9,166 nt of DNA from assembly GCA_900543345.1 (NCBI GenBank), contig UQRJ01000098.1:1-9166 (forward strand), written 5' to 3'. The DNA comes from an uncultured Sporolactobacillus sp. Lineage in GTDB: Bacteria; Bacillota; Bacilli; Bacillales; Sporolactobacillaceae. Both the position numbers and the translations under genes were made by a program. The notes beneath the pieces are model-generated. The model searched no databases. It was not told where the DNA came from and was given only the letters and a program-made list of their open reading frames with translations. How positions within the stretch are numbered: position 1 is the stretch's first letter; each line of letters begins with the position of its first letter. Below are positions 1-5,991 of the stretch, piece by piece.

Positions 1-46
1 AGATGTCTTAGGGTCTCGTGGGCTCGGAGATGTGTATAAGAGACAG
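1..46 (-). other. Nextera library adapter (technical, not genomic)
   Basis: Positions 13-46 match the Illumina Nextera read-2 adapter, ending in the Tn5 mosaic end AGATGTGTATAAGAGACAG at 28-46. Positions 5-12 (GTCTTAGG) read as the reverse complement of an 8-base i7 index CCTAAGAC, and 1-4 as the edge of the P7 primer site. The same block occurs inverted at the other end of the window. Genomic sequence starts at about 47. The apparent peptide MGSEMCIRDS read in frame with araB from position 18 is the translated adapter and is not part of any protein. Confidence 0.98.
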
Positions 47-1250
47 TTTTAATATTCCGCAACGATGGAGCATCGCCCATCTCTATCAGGCCATTTTAAA
101 TCAGGAATCACATGTCGATGACATTCGTTTTATCACAACTTTGGCCGGCTACGTCCATTGGCGATTATCCGGCGAAAAGGTGCTCGGTATCGGCGATGCT
201 TCCGGGATGTTTCCGATTGACGAACGATCCGGAACGTATTCTGCCGATCTGTTGGATAAGTTTTCTCGCCTGGAAAAGGTGGCGCGTTATCAATGGGACA
301 TCCGCGATATCTTACCCAAAGTTTTACGAGCCGGCGATCAGGCCGGCACGTTGACCCGGGAAGGCGCTCAATTGTTGGATGTAAAGGGGAATCTTCAGGC
401 CGGCAGTTTAATGGCTCCGCCCGAAGGCGATGCAGGAACGGGCATGGTCAGCACCAATAGCGTTCGCAAACGGACCGGAAATATATCGGTCGGTACATCT
501 GCTTTCTCGATGGTTGTGCTCGATCGGCCGTTGAAAAAGGTTCATCGGGATATTGATATCGTCAACACGCCCAGCGGTGCGCCGGTAGCGATGGTTCATA
601 TCAATAATTGTTCTTCCGATATCAACGCCTGGGCCGGTGTGTTCAAAGAATTTGCCGAACGTCTCGGCGTCAATGTGGAACCGGATCGTTTATATGAAAC
701 GTTATTCTTGGCAGCGACGAAGGCTGATCCCGATGCGGGCGGATTAGTGAATTACAGCTATTTATCGGGAGAGAATATTACCAAAATGTCTGCCGGGCGT
801 CCGCTTTTTGTCAGAATCCCCAACAGTTCTTTTACATTAGCCAATTTTGTGCTCACTCAATTGTATGCCGCTTTTGCACCGCTCAAAATCGGCATGGATA
901 TTCTGATCAGTGAAGAGCAAATCAAAACGGATGTGATGATTGCTCAAGGCGGTTTATTCAAAACGCCGGTCATTGGCCAGCAGGTTTTAGCAAATGCCTT
1001 GAATACGCCCATTACGGTGATGAATACCGCCAGTGAAGGCGGCGCTTGGGGGATGGCGGTGTTGGCTGTTTTTGCTCAACGCGGAAATGGGCAAAGTTTA
1101 GCAGACTTTCTAGATCAAAACGTCTTTACGAACCCGGAAAGTATGACACTCAGTCCGGAACCGGCAGGCGTTTCCGGATATGAAGCATTTATTAAAAGAT
1201 ATAAAGAGGGCCTGCCGATTGAGTCTACGGCGGTTACCTCCATTTCATGA
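47..1250 (+). CDS. araB: L-ribulokinase, FGGY kinase family, 5'-truncated
   Basis: Phosphorylates L-ribulose with ATP to L-ribulose-5-phosphate, the second step of cytoplasmic L-arabinose breakdown. The first whole genomic codon is at 48, giving 400 residues to the TGA at 1248-1250. Gram-positive AraB proteins are about 530 residues, so roughly 130 N-terminal residues, including the first ATP-binding segment, are missing because the contig ends in adapter. Visible family landmarks, counted from codon 48, are GDASG near residue 49, the GDAGTG motif (residues 127-132) carrying the presumed catalytic Asp128, the GNISVGTS phosphate-binding stretch (144-151), CSSDINAWAG in the sugar/hinge region, and the C-terminal GGAWGMAVLA adenosine-site motif. 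The sequence closely resembles Lactobacillus-type AraB from memory, rather than xylulokinase or E. coli AraB. araA follows about 400 bases downstream, which supports the assignment. The reading frame is intact. Confidence 0.93.
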
Positions 1251-1656
1251 TGAAAAAACGGCTGATTGGAGAAGAAACGTTTGAAATGAAGCTGTTGTGG
1301 CACAAGCGTGTTATTTCCCCTGCCGAGTTACTGTAACCCCGGCAAAGTTTGGGCGAGTATGATTTAACGACAGAATGATTGTTCATCTACGAGGATGAAA
1401 TCATTGGGGGGCTTCATCCATCGCGTGGGCCAGTTCCACCGGATCTGATTAGGCATTGTCACTTTTCGATGATTGGAGGTATTGTTTGTATGCGTTCACC
1501 ATAGCAGCGGCCATCGCTAAAACGACTTTTGCTTGAGGGGGATTTAAGGAAAAGATTTGAACGGTGAAGGCAGCCTTTGCCATGGGTGCGCAACTTTGGC
1601 CAAAATAAGCGTTCATGGCCTGGGATCATTATGTAAAATACAAAGGAGTGCTTACT
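1251..1656. other. Intergenic region with no intact gene; possible decayed reading frame
   Basis: There are 406 bases between araB and araA. An ATG at 1247-1249 overlaps the araB stop (ATGA). Its frame reads 29 codons to TAA at 1334-1336, 13 more to TGA at 1376-1378, then 41 codons (starting LFIYEDEIIGG) to TAG at 1502-1504. Parts look protein-like but I recognise no family, so this may be a broken small gene or chance. Hairpins without T tracts are visible: GGATGAA (1393-1399) with TTCATCC (1413-1419), and an imperfect TGCCG (1321-1325) with CGGCA (1340-1344). I see no convincing sigma-70-type promoter or cre site here. The weak pair TTGCTT (1529-1534) and AAGATT (1552-1557) was the best candidate. 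Confidence 0.4.
1642..1648 (+). promoter_or_regulatory. Ribosome binding site deciding the araA start
   Basis: AAAGGAG lies 8 bases before the ATG at 1657. An in-frame ATG at 1615 would add 14 residues (MAWDHYVKYKGVLT), but it has no comparable Shine-Dalgarno sequence and the added residues are not typical of AraA. The start at 1657 gives MLSIPDYEFWFVTGSQ, the standard family N-terminus. Confidence 0.85.
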
Positions 1657-3081
1657 ATGTTGTCAATTCCCGATTATGAATTTTGGTTTGTGACAGGCAG
1701 CCAATTCTTATATGGCGAAGAACAATTGAAACAAGTTGCCAAAGATGCCGAAGACATTGTTGACAAGTTGAATGCGAGCGGTACGTTGCCTTATAAAATT
1801 GTGTTTAAAGGCGTGATGACAACTGCCGATGGAATTACTCAATTCATGAAGGACGTTAACTACGACGATCATGTAGCCGGGGTTATCACATGGATGCATA
1901 CTTTCTCCCCGGCCAAGAATTGGATTCGCGGAACAAAGTTGCTGCAGAAACCATTATTACACTTGGCGACCCAGTATCTAAATAATATCCCTTATGATAC
2001 GATTGATTTCGATTACATGAACTTGAACCAGAGTGCGCACGGGGATCGCGAATATGGTTATATTAACGCTCGCCTGGGCATTCATAACAAGGTGGTTTAC
2101 GGTTTCTGGGGTGACGAAGAGGTTCAACAAGAAATTGCTCAATGGGAAGACGTTGCGGTGACTTATAATGAGAGCTTTAAATTGAAGGTTTGCCGCTTTG
2201 GCGATACCATGCGGAATGTCGCCGTCACCGAGGGAGATAAGGTTGAAGCGCAAATTACGTTAGGCTGGACCGTCGATTACTACGGCATCGGTGATTTAGT
2301 CGAAGAAATCGGTAAAGTTAGCCACAGTGATGTGGATCAAGAATATGCCGATTTACAGAAGAACTACACGCTCGTTCGGGGAGACAATGACCCTGAAAAA
2401 TATGAGCACGCAGTCCGCGTTCAGTTAAAACAATACCTGGGAATTAAGCACTTCCTCGACCGTGGCGGCTACAGCGCGTTTACAACGAACTTTGAAGATC
2501 TCTGGGGCATGCAGCAGCTGCCGGGCTTGGCTGCGCAACTACTGATGCGCGATGGGTATGGGTTCGGCGCGGAAGGGGACTGGAAAACCGCTGCCCTTGT
2601 CCGTTTGCTGAAGATTATGTCGCATAACAAGGAAACAGCTTTCATGGAGGATTACACACTTGATCTACGGAAGGGACATGAAGCGATTTTAGGATCGCAT
2701 ATGTTGGAAGTCGATCCGTCCATTGCCAGCGATAAACCGCGTGTCGAAGTGCACCCGTTGGACATCGGCGGAAAAGCGGATCCGGCCCGTCTGGTATTTA
2801 CGGGTTCGGAAGGGGATGCGATTGACGTCACCGTTTCCGACTTCCGGGATGGTTTTAAGTTCATCAGTTATCCGGTTGACGCGCACAAACCTGAAGCTGA
2901 GACACCCAAATTACCAGTCGCTAAACAATTGTGGACACCGAAAGTCGGCTTGAAGGCCGGAGCAACCGCTTGGATTCAGAATGGCGGCGGCCACCACACG
3001 GTCTTAAGTTTTGCATTGAATGAAGAACAAATTCACGATTTGGCCACCTTGTTCGGCGTCTCCTCTGTTGCAATTGACTAA
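1657..3081 (+). CDS. araA: L-arabinose isomerase
   Basis: Converts L-arabinose to L-ribulose in the cytoplasm, the first step of the pathway, using a divalent metal (Mn2+ usual in the family). The protein is 474 residues from the ATG at 1657, the usual length for Gram-positive AraA (E. coli is about 500). The metal ligands and catalytic residues known for the family fall at the expected positions: Glu306 (in GFGAEGDWK), Glu331 (in FMEDYT), His348 (in LGSHML) and His447 (in GGGHHTVL). The N-terminus EFWFVTGSQFLYG and the segment NLNQSAHGDREYG are also characteristic. It follows araB after a 406-base gap and is closed by a rho-independent terminator at 3096-3134, so it probably ends the araB-araA transcript or forms its own unit. 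The sequence appears complete and functional. Confidence 0.98.
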   Translation: MLSIPDYEFWFVTGSQFLYGEEQLKQVAKDAEDIVDKLNASGTLPYKIVFKGVMTTADGITQFMKDVNYDDHVAGVITWMHTFSPAKNWIRGTKLLQKPLLHLATQYLNNIPYDTIDFDYMNLNQSAHGDREYGYINARLGIHNKVVYGFWGDEEVQQEIAQWEDVAVTYNESFKLKVCRFGDTMRNVAVTEGDKVEAQITLGWTVDYYGIGDLVEEIGKVSHSDVDQEYADLQKNYTLVRGDNDPEKYEHAVRVQLKQYLGIKHFLDRGGYSAFTTNFEDLWGMQQLPGLAAQLLMRDGYGFGAEGDWKTAALVRLLKIMSHNKETAFMEDYTLDLRKGHEAILGSHMLEVDPSIASDKPRVEVHPLDIGGKADPARLVFTGSEGDAIDVTVSDFRDGFKFISYPVDAHKPEAETPKLPVAKQLWTPKVGLKAGATAWIQNGGGHHTVLSFALNEEQIHDLATLFGVSSVAID

Positions 3082-3095
3082 TTTCTGAAGATGAG

Positions 3096-3134
3096 AACGA
3101 CTCGTATTCGGCTCGAAGATACGAGTCGTTTTTT
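3096..3134 (+). terminator. Rho-independent terminator after araA
   Basis: A perfect 12-bp inverted repeat, AACGACTCGTAT (3096-3107) with ATACGAGTCGTT (3119-3130), has an 11-base loop and ends in six T residues (3129-3134). It starts 14 bases after the araA stop. This is a textbook intrinsic terminator and implies that araD is transcribed separately or only by read-through. Confidence 0.9.
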
Positions 3135-3171
3135 ACAGATATTGCCGGCTTAACGGACTTGCGAGCGATGA

Positions 3172-3200
3172 TTGACTTATACGGATAAATAAATTAACAT
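3172..3200 (+). promoter_or_regulatory. Candidate sigma-A promoter for araD
   Basis: TTGACT (3172-3177; 5 of 6 to the -35 consensus), a 17-base spacer and TAACAT (3195-3200; 4 of 6 to the -10 consensus). It lies just downstream of the araA terminator, with a predicted transcript start near 3207 and a leader of about 60 bases before araD. Position and spacing make it the best promoter candidate in the window. Confidence 0.6.
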
Positions 3201-3215
3201 GAAAAATGAAATGGA

Positions 3216-3229
3216 TGAAAACGATTTTA
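3216..3229 (+). promoter_or_regulatory. Candidate cre site (CcpA operator) upstream of araD
   Basis: TGAAAACGATTTTA matches the Firmicutes catabolite-responsive element consensus TGWAANCGNTNWCA at 13 of 14 positions, with T for C at position 13. It sits about 10-25 bases downstream of the predicted start of transcription of araD, a usual place for CcpA road-block repression in sugar-catabolic operons. Repression of araD by preferred sugars is inferred; no ccpA gene is in the window. Confidence 0.5.
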
Positions 3230-3269
3230 ATGAAATACAGGACATTCACACAAGGGGGCACTTTGGCAG

Positions 3270-3971
3270 ATGCTTGAAGAATTGAAGAAACAGGTTTATG
3301 AAGCCAATATGTTGTTGCCGAAGTATGACCTAGTTACCTTTACTTGGGGCAACGTCAGCGGTATCGATCGCGTGAAAAAGTTATTTGTGATTAAGCCGAG
3401 CGGTGTACCTTACGAGGAACTGTCGCCGGAGAAAATGGTCGTCGTCGATTTGGACGGCAATGTCATTGAAGGCGATCTGAATCCGTCGAGTGACACGCCG
3501 ACTCATCGCGTGCTGTATCGGGATTTTCCGAATATTAAGGGGATCGTTCATACGCATTCTCCGTGGGCCGTCTCGTTTGCTCAGGCGGGAATCGATATTC
3601 CCGCCGCCGGCACGACACATGCCGATACATTTTACGGGCCGGTTCCCGTTTCCGATCCCATGAAGAAAGAAGAAGTTGTTACAGATTATGAGAAGCAAAC
3701 CGGCGACGTCATTGTCCGGACTTTTGCCGAACGCCATATCAATCCGGATCAAGTACCGGCGGTTCTGGTCAACGATCACGGACCGTTTACATGGGGAAAG
3801 TCTGCGGTTGAAGCCGTTCATAACGCGGTGGTCTTGGAAGAGGTCGCCAAAATGACCTATCATTCGCTGCAGCTGAATCCGCACAACATTGAGATGGATC
3901 AATATTTGCTGGATAAACATTTCTTAAGGAAACACGGTAAAAATGCGTACTATGGTCAGAAGAAAAATTAA
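3270..3971 (+). CDS. araD: L-ribulose-5-phosphate 4-epimerase
   Basis: Zinc-dependent class II aldolase-family enzyme that epimerises L-ribulose-5-phosphate to D-xylulose-5-phosphate, linking arabinose to the pentose phosphate pathway. It has 233 residues (E. coli AraD 231). All key residues are visible with a shift of -1 from E. coli numbering: phosphate-binding Ser44-Gly45 (KPSGV) and Ser73-Ser74, Asp75, zinc ligands His94 and His96 (VHTHS) and His170 (NDHGP), catalytic Asp119 (THADT) and Tyr228 (NAYYGQ). The ATG at 3270 is preceded by AAGGGGG (3252-3258) with an 11-base spacing, slightly long; no better in-frame start exists upstream. The Asp/Tyr pair and the NAYYGQ end favour AraD over the related fuculose/rhamnulose aldolases. 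It has its own promoter and a cre-like site, separated from araA by a terminator. Confidence 0.97.
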   Translation: MLEELKKQVYEANMLLPKYDLVTFTWGNVSGIDRVKKLFVIKPSGVPYEELSPEKMVVVDLDGNVIEGDLNPSSDTPTHRVLYRDFPNIKGIVHTHSPWAVSFAQAGIDIPAAGTTHADTFYGPVPVSDPMKKEEVVTDYEKQTGDVIVRTFAERHINPDQVPAVLVNDHGPFTWGKSAVEAVHNAVVLEEVAKMTYHSLQLNPHNIEMDQYLLDKHFLRKHGKNAYYGQKKN

Positions 3972-4011
3972 TTCGATCCGTAGGGAAAGCTGTTGACCGA
4001 TGAAATGAAAA

Positions 4012-4041
4012 CCGAGTCGTCATTGCTCTCGGCTTGATTTT
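4012..4041 (+). terminator. Weak candidate terminator after araD
   Basis: CCGAG (4012-4016) can pair with CTCGG (4028-4032) across an 11-base loop, followed by the interrupted T-rich stretch CTTGATTTT (4033-4041). The stem is only 5 bp and the T tract is broken, so termination here would be partial at best. A longer-range pairing of TAGGGAA (3981-3987) with TTCCCTA (4080-4086) could enclose it. Confidence 0.3.
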
Positions 4042-4106
4042 GGCTGTTAACATTTACATGATGAAGAAGCGTTGCGGCGTTCCCTAAATGATCCGTTGAG
4101 ATTTTT

Positions 4107-4140
4107 CGCGAATGACAAGAGGGTGGCATCTCTTTTCGCG
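4107..4140 (+). other. Bulged hairpin with T-box-like GGTGGCA loop
   Basis: CGCGAA (4107-4112) pairs with TTCGCG (4135-4140), and AAGAG (4117-4121) with CTCTT (4130-4134), leaving a TGAC bulge (4113-4116) and the loop GGTGGCAT (4122-4129). AGGGTGGCA (4120-4128) matches the first part of the T-box consensus AGGGTGGNACCGCG. The usual CCGCG half and the partner of the GAGGG helix are not visible and no clear terminator follows, so a working T-box riboswitch is doubtful. The hairpin itself is well supported; its role is unknown. Confidence 0.35.
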
Positions 4141-4184
4141 TGTACGATGGAACGGCGCATTGAAGTTTCGGAGAACGGCTGATC

Positions 4185-4213
4185 TGGAAGCTGTTAATAT
4201 AAATTAGTAAAAT
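4185..4213 (+). promoter_or_regulatory. Weak candidate promoter for the 4247-8007 gene group
   Basis: TGGAAG (4185-4190; 3 of 6) and TAAAAT (4208-4213; 5 of 6) are separated by 17 bases in an A/T-rich stretch just before the unknown 90-residue gene. It would give a start near 4220, with AGAGGGG (4231-4237) as the ribosome binding site. The -35 half is poor. Confidence 0.35.
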
Positions 4214-4246
4214 GAAAAATGTGATAAGAAAGAGGGGATCTGGTTC

Positions 4247-4519
4247 ATGGATGATTTTATTCAGCTGGATAAAACAGATTTTGCCAAACTGGTCGTCATG
4301 TCCATGCCGGGTTCGAAGTCAACTGATCCCGAAAAAATTGCGAAAGAAAAACTGACGTTATTTCTAGTCGCGTATGTTTTGGCCGGCAAGTTCAATGAGC
4401 TGGAATTGCAATATTCTACCAAAGGGAAAAAGGGAAAGAATTTTTCAGAGTTTTTGTCCAGATTAAATACGCTGGGAATACTGGCCTTTGAAGAGGATAA
4501 AGGGAATAAACAGAAGTAA
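4247..4519 (+). CDS. Hypothetical protein, 90 residues, family not recognised
   Basis: I do not recognise this protein. The ATG at 4247 follows AGAGGGG (4231-4237) at 9 bases, good evidence of translation. The 90 residues are rich in Lys, Leu and Glu. A hydrophobic stretch at about residues 36-46 (LTLFLVAYVLA) is too short for a confident membrane helix and looks more like a buried helix. It is followed by a basic, glycine-containing patch at 58-64 (TKGKKGK), then a second amphipathic helix around 66-80 and a charged tail. There is no signal peptide, Cys or His pair, or helix-turn-helix that I can identify, so it is probably a small cytoplasmic alpha-helical protein. It lies first in a same-strand group with an acetyltransferase, transaldolase and transketolase. 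The local base composition looks more A/T-rich than its neighbours. Confidence 0.75.
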   Translation: MDDFIQLDKTDFAKLVVMSMPGSKSTDPEKIAKEKLTLFLVAYVLAGKFNELELQYSTKGKKGKNFSEFLSRLNTLGILAFEEDKGNKQK

Positions 4520-4574
4520 CCTTTTGTTTCCACAGATTTGTTTAGGTGAGAGAAACTATTTTCTCAATCGCAGT

Positions 4575-4582
4575 AAAGGGAG
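4575..4582 (+). promoter_or_regulatory. Ribosome binding site deciding the acetyltransferase start
   Basis: AAAGGGAG lies 5 bases before the ATG at 4588. The alternative in-frame GTG at 4546 would add 14 residues (MRETIFSIAVKGAT). It overlaps a small hairpin (TGAGA at 4547-4551 with TCTCA at 4562-4566) and has no strong Shine-Dalgarno sequence, so 4588 is preferred. Confidence 0.75.
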
Positions 4583-4587
4583 CTACT

Positions 4588-5190
4588 ATGACCGATCAAC
4601 TTGATAATATGCTGTCCGGAAAATTATACCATCAAACGGAGGATCTGCTGAATATCCGCTTTAACGCGCGGGATCTTCTCTATGAGTATAATCGTTGCCG
4701 GCCGCGAGATATGAGTAAAAGAGCGGAAATTATAAGAAAGCTGTTTGGCAAAACGGGGAAAAAGTTTTTTGTCGAGATTCCCTTTCATTGTGATTATGGG
4801 TTTAATATAGAAATTGGTGATAACTTTTTCTGCAACAATAACTGTACATTGCTCGACTGTGCGAAGATTCGCATTGGCGACAATGTGCTCTTTGCTCCGA
4901 ATGTCGGCATTTATACGGCCGGGCACTGCATTGACCCGCAACTGCGTCTGGACAAGCAGGAATACGCGGCTCCGGTTGTTATCGGCAATAATGTCTGGAT
5001 CGGCGCTAACGCGTCGGTTCTGCCGGGGGTGACGATCGGCGCTAACGTGGTCATCGGCGCCGGCAGTGTGGTCACGAAGGATATTCCCGCTAATTGTGTC
5101 GCCGTCGGCAATCCGTGCCGGGTACTTCGCAGAGTCGGTGAGCACGACCGTGAATTTTATTTCAAGGATAGGCGTGTCAATCGGATTTAA
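4588..5190 (+). CDS. Sugar O-acetyltransferase, maltose/galactoside acetyltransferase family
   Basis: Acetyl-CoA-dependent hexapeptide-repeat enzyme of the Maa/LacA type, which transfers an acetyl group to a sugar hydroxyl, classically that of maltose, glucose or galactosides. It has 200 residues from the ATG at 4588, close to the family length of 180-205. Residues 1-55 form the Mac-type N-terminal helical region (MLSGKLYHQTEDLL, then RFNARDLLYEYN). From about 62 the protein is a left-handed beta-helix with hexad repeats such as IEIGDN, IRIGDNV, VVIGNNVWIGANASVLPGV and VVIGAGSVVTKDI. The catalytic histidine is His113 in YTAGHCIDP, and the C-terminal NPCRVLRRV motif is typical. The physiological substrate cannot be read from sequence; detoxifying acetylation of non-metabolised sugars is the usual proposal. 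It ends 22 bases before transaldolase and is probably cotranscribed with it. The symbol maa would be reasonable but the substrate is unproven. Confidence 0.9.
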   Translation: MTDQLDNMLSGKLYHQTEDLLNIRFNARDLLYEYNRCRPRDMSKRAEIIRKLFGKTGKKFFVEIPFHCDYGFNIEIGDNFFCNNNCTLLDCAKIRIGDNVLFAPNVGIYTAGHCIDPQLRLDKQEYAAPVVIGNNVWIGANASVLPGVTIGANVVIGAGSVVTKDIPANCVAVGNPCRVLRRVGEHDREFYFKDRRVNRI

Positions 5191-5212
5191 AATAAGAGGA
5201 GGATGATCGATT

Positions 5213-5935
5213 ATGGCTTATCATCTGGATCTGAAGCATGTCAAAATTTATGCGGACGGGGCCGTTCTGGACGATATGCTGGCTGCTTACAAGACCGGTT
5301 TTGTCAGTGGTTTCACGACGAATCCGTCGTTAATGAAACGCGCAGGCGTGAAGGACTACGTCGAGTTTGCCAAGAAAGTAGTCAAGGAAATCCCCGATTT
5401 GCCGCTTTCTTTTGAAGTGTTTGCTGATGATTTTAAAACAATGGAAAAAGAAGCGGATAAGATTCATTCATTCGGTAAGAACGTCTTTATTAAAATTCCG
5501 ATTACGAATACGAAGGGTGAGTCTTCCGTACCGTTGATTCGCAAACTGCAAGGCAAGGGTTATCAACTGAATATCACGGCCATTTTGACGACCGATCAAG
5601 TCGCCGATACCGTTCAGGCGCTTGACCCGAATATCGATAATATTGTCTCGGTGTTCGCCGGCCGGATTGCCGACACCGGCCGCGATCCGATTCCTTACAT
5701 GCAGCGGTCGGCCGAACTATGCAAGCAAAACAAAGGGGCGCATCTGCTCTGGGCCAGCTCCCGTGAATTGTACAATGTGTATCAGGCGGATCAGCTCGGC
5801 GTTGATATTATTACCTGTACCCCGGCGATTATTGAAAAGCTGAAGAAGGTCGGAAAAACGTTGGAACAAGTTTCGCTGGATACGGTAAGAGGTTTCAATC
5901 GTGATATTAAAGAGCTTGGTTATTCCATCCTCTAA
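5213..5935 (+). CDS. tal: Transaldolase (small TalC/MipB-like type)
   Basis: Class I aldolase-family enzyme of the non-oxidative pentose phosphate pathway; it moves a dihydroxyacetone unit from sedoheptulose-7-phosphate to glyceraldehyde-3-phosphate, giving fructose-6-phosphate and erythrose-4-phosphate. The 240 residues form one TIM barrel, slightly longer than the usual 212-225 of the TalC group. Asp15 (KIYADGA), Asn37 (FTTNPSL) and the Schiff-base Lys94 (NVFIKIPIT) are visible, as is QLNITAILT in the next strand. In SVFAGRIAD (146-154), Phe148 is at the position where fructose-6-phosphate aldolases have Tyr, which favours transaldolase activity. The start at 5213 has AAGAGGAGG (5194-5202) at 10 bases; an ATG at 5203 is out of frame. 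Transketolase begins 56 bases after the stop and the two are probably expressed together. Confidence 0.92.
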   Translation: MAYHLDLKHVKIYADGAVLDDMLAAYKTGFVSGFTTNPSLMKRAGVKDYVEFAKKVVKEIPDLPLSFEVFADDFKTMEKEADKIHSFGKNVFIKIPITNTKGESSVPLIRKLQGKGYQLNITAILTTDQVADTVQALDPNIDNIVSVFAGRIADTGRDPIPYMQRSAELCKQNKGAHLLWASSRELYNVYQADQLGVDIITCTPAIIEKLKKVGKTLEQVSLDTVRGFNRDIKELGYSIL

Positions 5936-5936
5936 A

Positions 5937-5947
5937 TATGATAAAAT
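5937..5947 (+). promoter_or_regulatory. Possible internal promoter element before transketolase
   Basis: Two overlapping -10-like hexamers lie just after the transaldolase stop: TATGAT (5937-5942) and TAAAAT (5942-5947), the latter preceded by TG at 5939-5940 as in extended -10 promoters. The nearest -35-like sequence, TTGGTT (5916-5921), is at poor spacing for both (15 and 20 bases). A weak internal promoter is possible; A/T-rich chance similarity is equally likely. Confidence 0.25.
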
Positions 5948-5978
5948 AAAAACCGATCTTCAATGCAAATAAAAATCG

Positions 5979-5983
5979 AGGAG
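5979..5983 (+). promoter_or_regulatory. Ribosome binding site deciding the tkt start
   Basis: AGGAG is 8 bases before the ATG at 5992 but only 2 bases before the ATG at 5986. The second ATG is therefore the likely start, giving MTTPLEQQSIDTIR rather than a protein with two extra residues (MY). Confidence 0.75.
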
Positions 5984-5991
5984 ATATGTAT

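Noticed and set aside
1600..1620. AATAAGCGTTCATG as a cre site before araA
   Set aside because: Four of the defined consensus positions fail, mostly the outer ones, so it is not distinguishable from chance.
1615..1656. Upstream start for araA at 1615
   Set aside because: No ribosome binding site at suitable distance; the 1657 start has AAAGGAG and gives the family-standard N-terminus and numbering of metal ligands.
3381..3920. Minus-strand open frame of 179 codons opposite araD
   Set aside because: It is a shadow of araD, whose frame carries all catalytic residues; no ribosome binding site or recognisable protein on the minus strand.
4546..4587. GTG start extending the acetyltransferase by 14 residues
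   Set aside because: The extension overlaps a small hairpin and lacks a strong Shine-Dalgarno sequence; 4588 has one and matches family length.
4624..5145. Minus-strand frame of 173 codons opposite the acetyltransferase
   Set aside because: The hexapeptide repeat gene on the + strand explains the region; the repeats create a repetitive antisense frame with no family features.
5203..5415. Open frame from ATG 5203 overlapping transaldolase
   Set aside because: Out of frame with the transaldolase; it only uses the ATG inside the ribosome binding site region and encodes no recognisable protein.
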